64,000 nucleotides of DNA from Paenibacillus sp. MMS20-IR301. GTDB lineage: Bacteria > Bacillota > Bacilli > Paenibacillales > Paenibacillaceae. Every line of letters begins with the position of its first letter. Position 1 is the first letter of the stretch. The stretch is taken from positions 3,844,001 to 3,908,000 of the forward strand of contig NZ_CP135275.1 in the NCBI RefSeq assembly GCF_032302195.1, read 5' to 3'. The notes beneath the pieces are model-generated. The model saw nothing but the letters and a program-made list of their open reading frames with translations, was not told the DNA's origin and ran no database searches. Below, one piece after another: positions 63,527-64,000 of this stretch. Both the position numbers and the translations under genes were made by a program.

Positions 63527-64000
63527 CTACTCTGCCTCAAAAATATACCCGGTTCCCCAGAGCGTCTTGATAAACTGCGGCTCATTGGGACTTGCTTCAA
63601 TCTTCTCGCGCAGCCTGCGGATATGTACATTCAAGGTTCCGTCGCCGGTAATGGCGTCATTCCAGACATTCGTAAATAATTCCTCCTTGGAGAGCGGGCG
63701 GTTCCTGTTCTGCAGCAGATAGGAGAGCAGCTTGTATTCCATTGCCTTCAACTTAATCTCCTGTCCGTTATTCGTCAGCTTCTCCGTAACCCGGTCCAGC
63801 CTGAAGCACCCGAAGCTTGCCGCATCAGCATCACCGCGGTAGCGCTTCAGCACTGTTTTTACTTTGGCCAAAATAATACTGAGCGCATACGGCTTCTGGA
63901 TATAATCATCCCCGCCGACATTCAGGGCCAGCAGCACATCATCATCACTGGTCCGCGCACTGATGAACAGGATCGGAATGTTCGTCTCAGCCCGCAGTCT
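63527..64000 (-). CDS. OmpR/PhoB response regulator, 5' part outside the window
   Basis: Reading the frame to the window edge gives the end of the receiver domain (NIPILFISAR and GGDDYIQKPYAL with the conserved Lys) and a full winged helix (SKEELFTNVWNDAITGDGTLNVHIRRLREKI). The phospho-acceptor Asp and start lie beyond base 64000. Partner of the following kinase. Confidence 0.92.
   Translation of the reverse strand, partial: RLRAETNIPILFISARTSDDDVLLALNVGGDDYIQKPYALSIILAKVKTVLKRYRGDADAASFGCFRLDRVTEKLTNNGQEIKLKAMEYKLLSYLLQNRNRPLSKEELFTNVWNDAITGDGTLNVHIRRLREKIEASPNEPQFIKTLWGTGYIFEAE

Overview
The window reads as chromosomal DNA of a low-GC-phylum Gram-positive spore-former, most likely Paenibacillus. 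The reasons are lipoprotein-type solute-binding proteins, YesM/YesN two-component pairs, AGGAGG-type ribosome sites with many GTG/TTG starts, a staphylococcal/bacillar NreABC system, a YwiC homologue and a 7-1-7 Fur box. No rRNA, tRNA, phage, IS element or CRISPR array was seen. The species call is inference from gene content, not from a marker gene.

Layout. (1) 1-7.0 kb: an orphan sugar-type binding lipoprotein, a metallophosphoesterase, a divergent TetR/MFS drug-efflux pair, a peptidase E-like protein and a small coiled-coil protein. (2) 7.0-13.9 kb: a minus-strand iron-uptake operon of the Campylobacter P19 type. It has an FTR1 permease, a P19 lipoprotein, a DUF2318 membrane protein, two FtsX-type permeases and an ATPase, plus an unannotated 67-codon membrane ORF at its end. 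Its promoter carries a perfect Fnr/CRP-type box and a perfect Fur box. (3) 14.0-16.1 kb: an ABC-2 exporter. (4) 16.2-34.8 kb: a nitrate-respiration island. From its promoter at about 34.2 kb it runs narG-narH-narJ-narI-nreA-nreB-nreC-hemerythrin and ends in a terminator. A second unit follows: narK (fused to a PAS domain)-moeA-moaA-ilvB. ywiC faces them, and mobB-mobA-moaE lie beyond it. A second hemerythrin gene diverges from narG. Both nar promoters carry paired GGG-N4-CCC palindromes at the same spacing, the expected NreC sites. (5) 34.9-41 kb: a DUF488 protein, an ABC efflux fusion with an adjacent divergent two-component system, a 51-bp tandem repeat array and a PD-(D/E)XK nuclease-like protein. 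(6) 41-58 kb: a rhamnogalacturonan/pectin utilisation locus. It has GH105, an AraC regulator, GH35, a mutarotase-like protein, GH43, a binding lipoprotein, YesM/YesN and an SGNH acetylesterase, interrupted by a tandemly duplicated secreted protein, a PNPOx-like stress protein and an AlkD-like protein. (7) 58-64 kb: a small kinase-like protein and a two-component/ABC module cut by the window end.

How it fits together. The nitrate island holds the reductase, its transporter, part of the molybdenum cofactor pathway and its own regulator. NreA is the nitrate receptor, NreB the Fe-S oxygen-sensing kinase and NreC the response regulator. The iron operon next door appears to be anaerobically induced (Fnr) and iron-repressed (Fur), which would suit ferrous iron supply for Fe-S and heme enzymes during nitrate respiration. 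The most noteworthy items are the matched NreC box geometry, the NarK-PAS fusion, the Fnr/Fur promoter, the two hemerythrins at the ends of the nar operon and the hidden ORF at the end of the iron operon.
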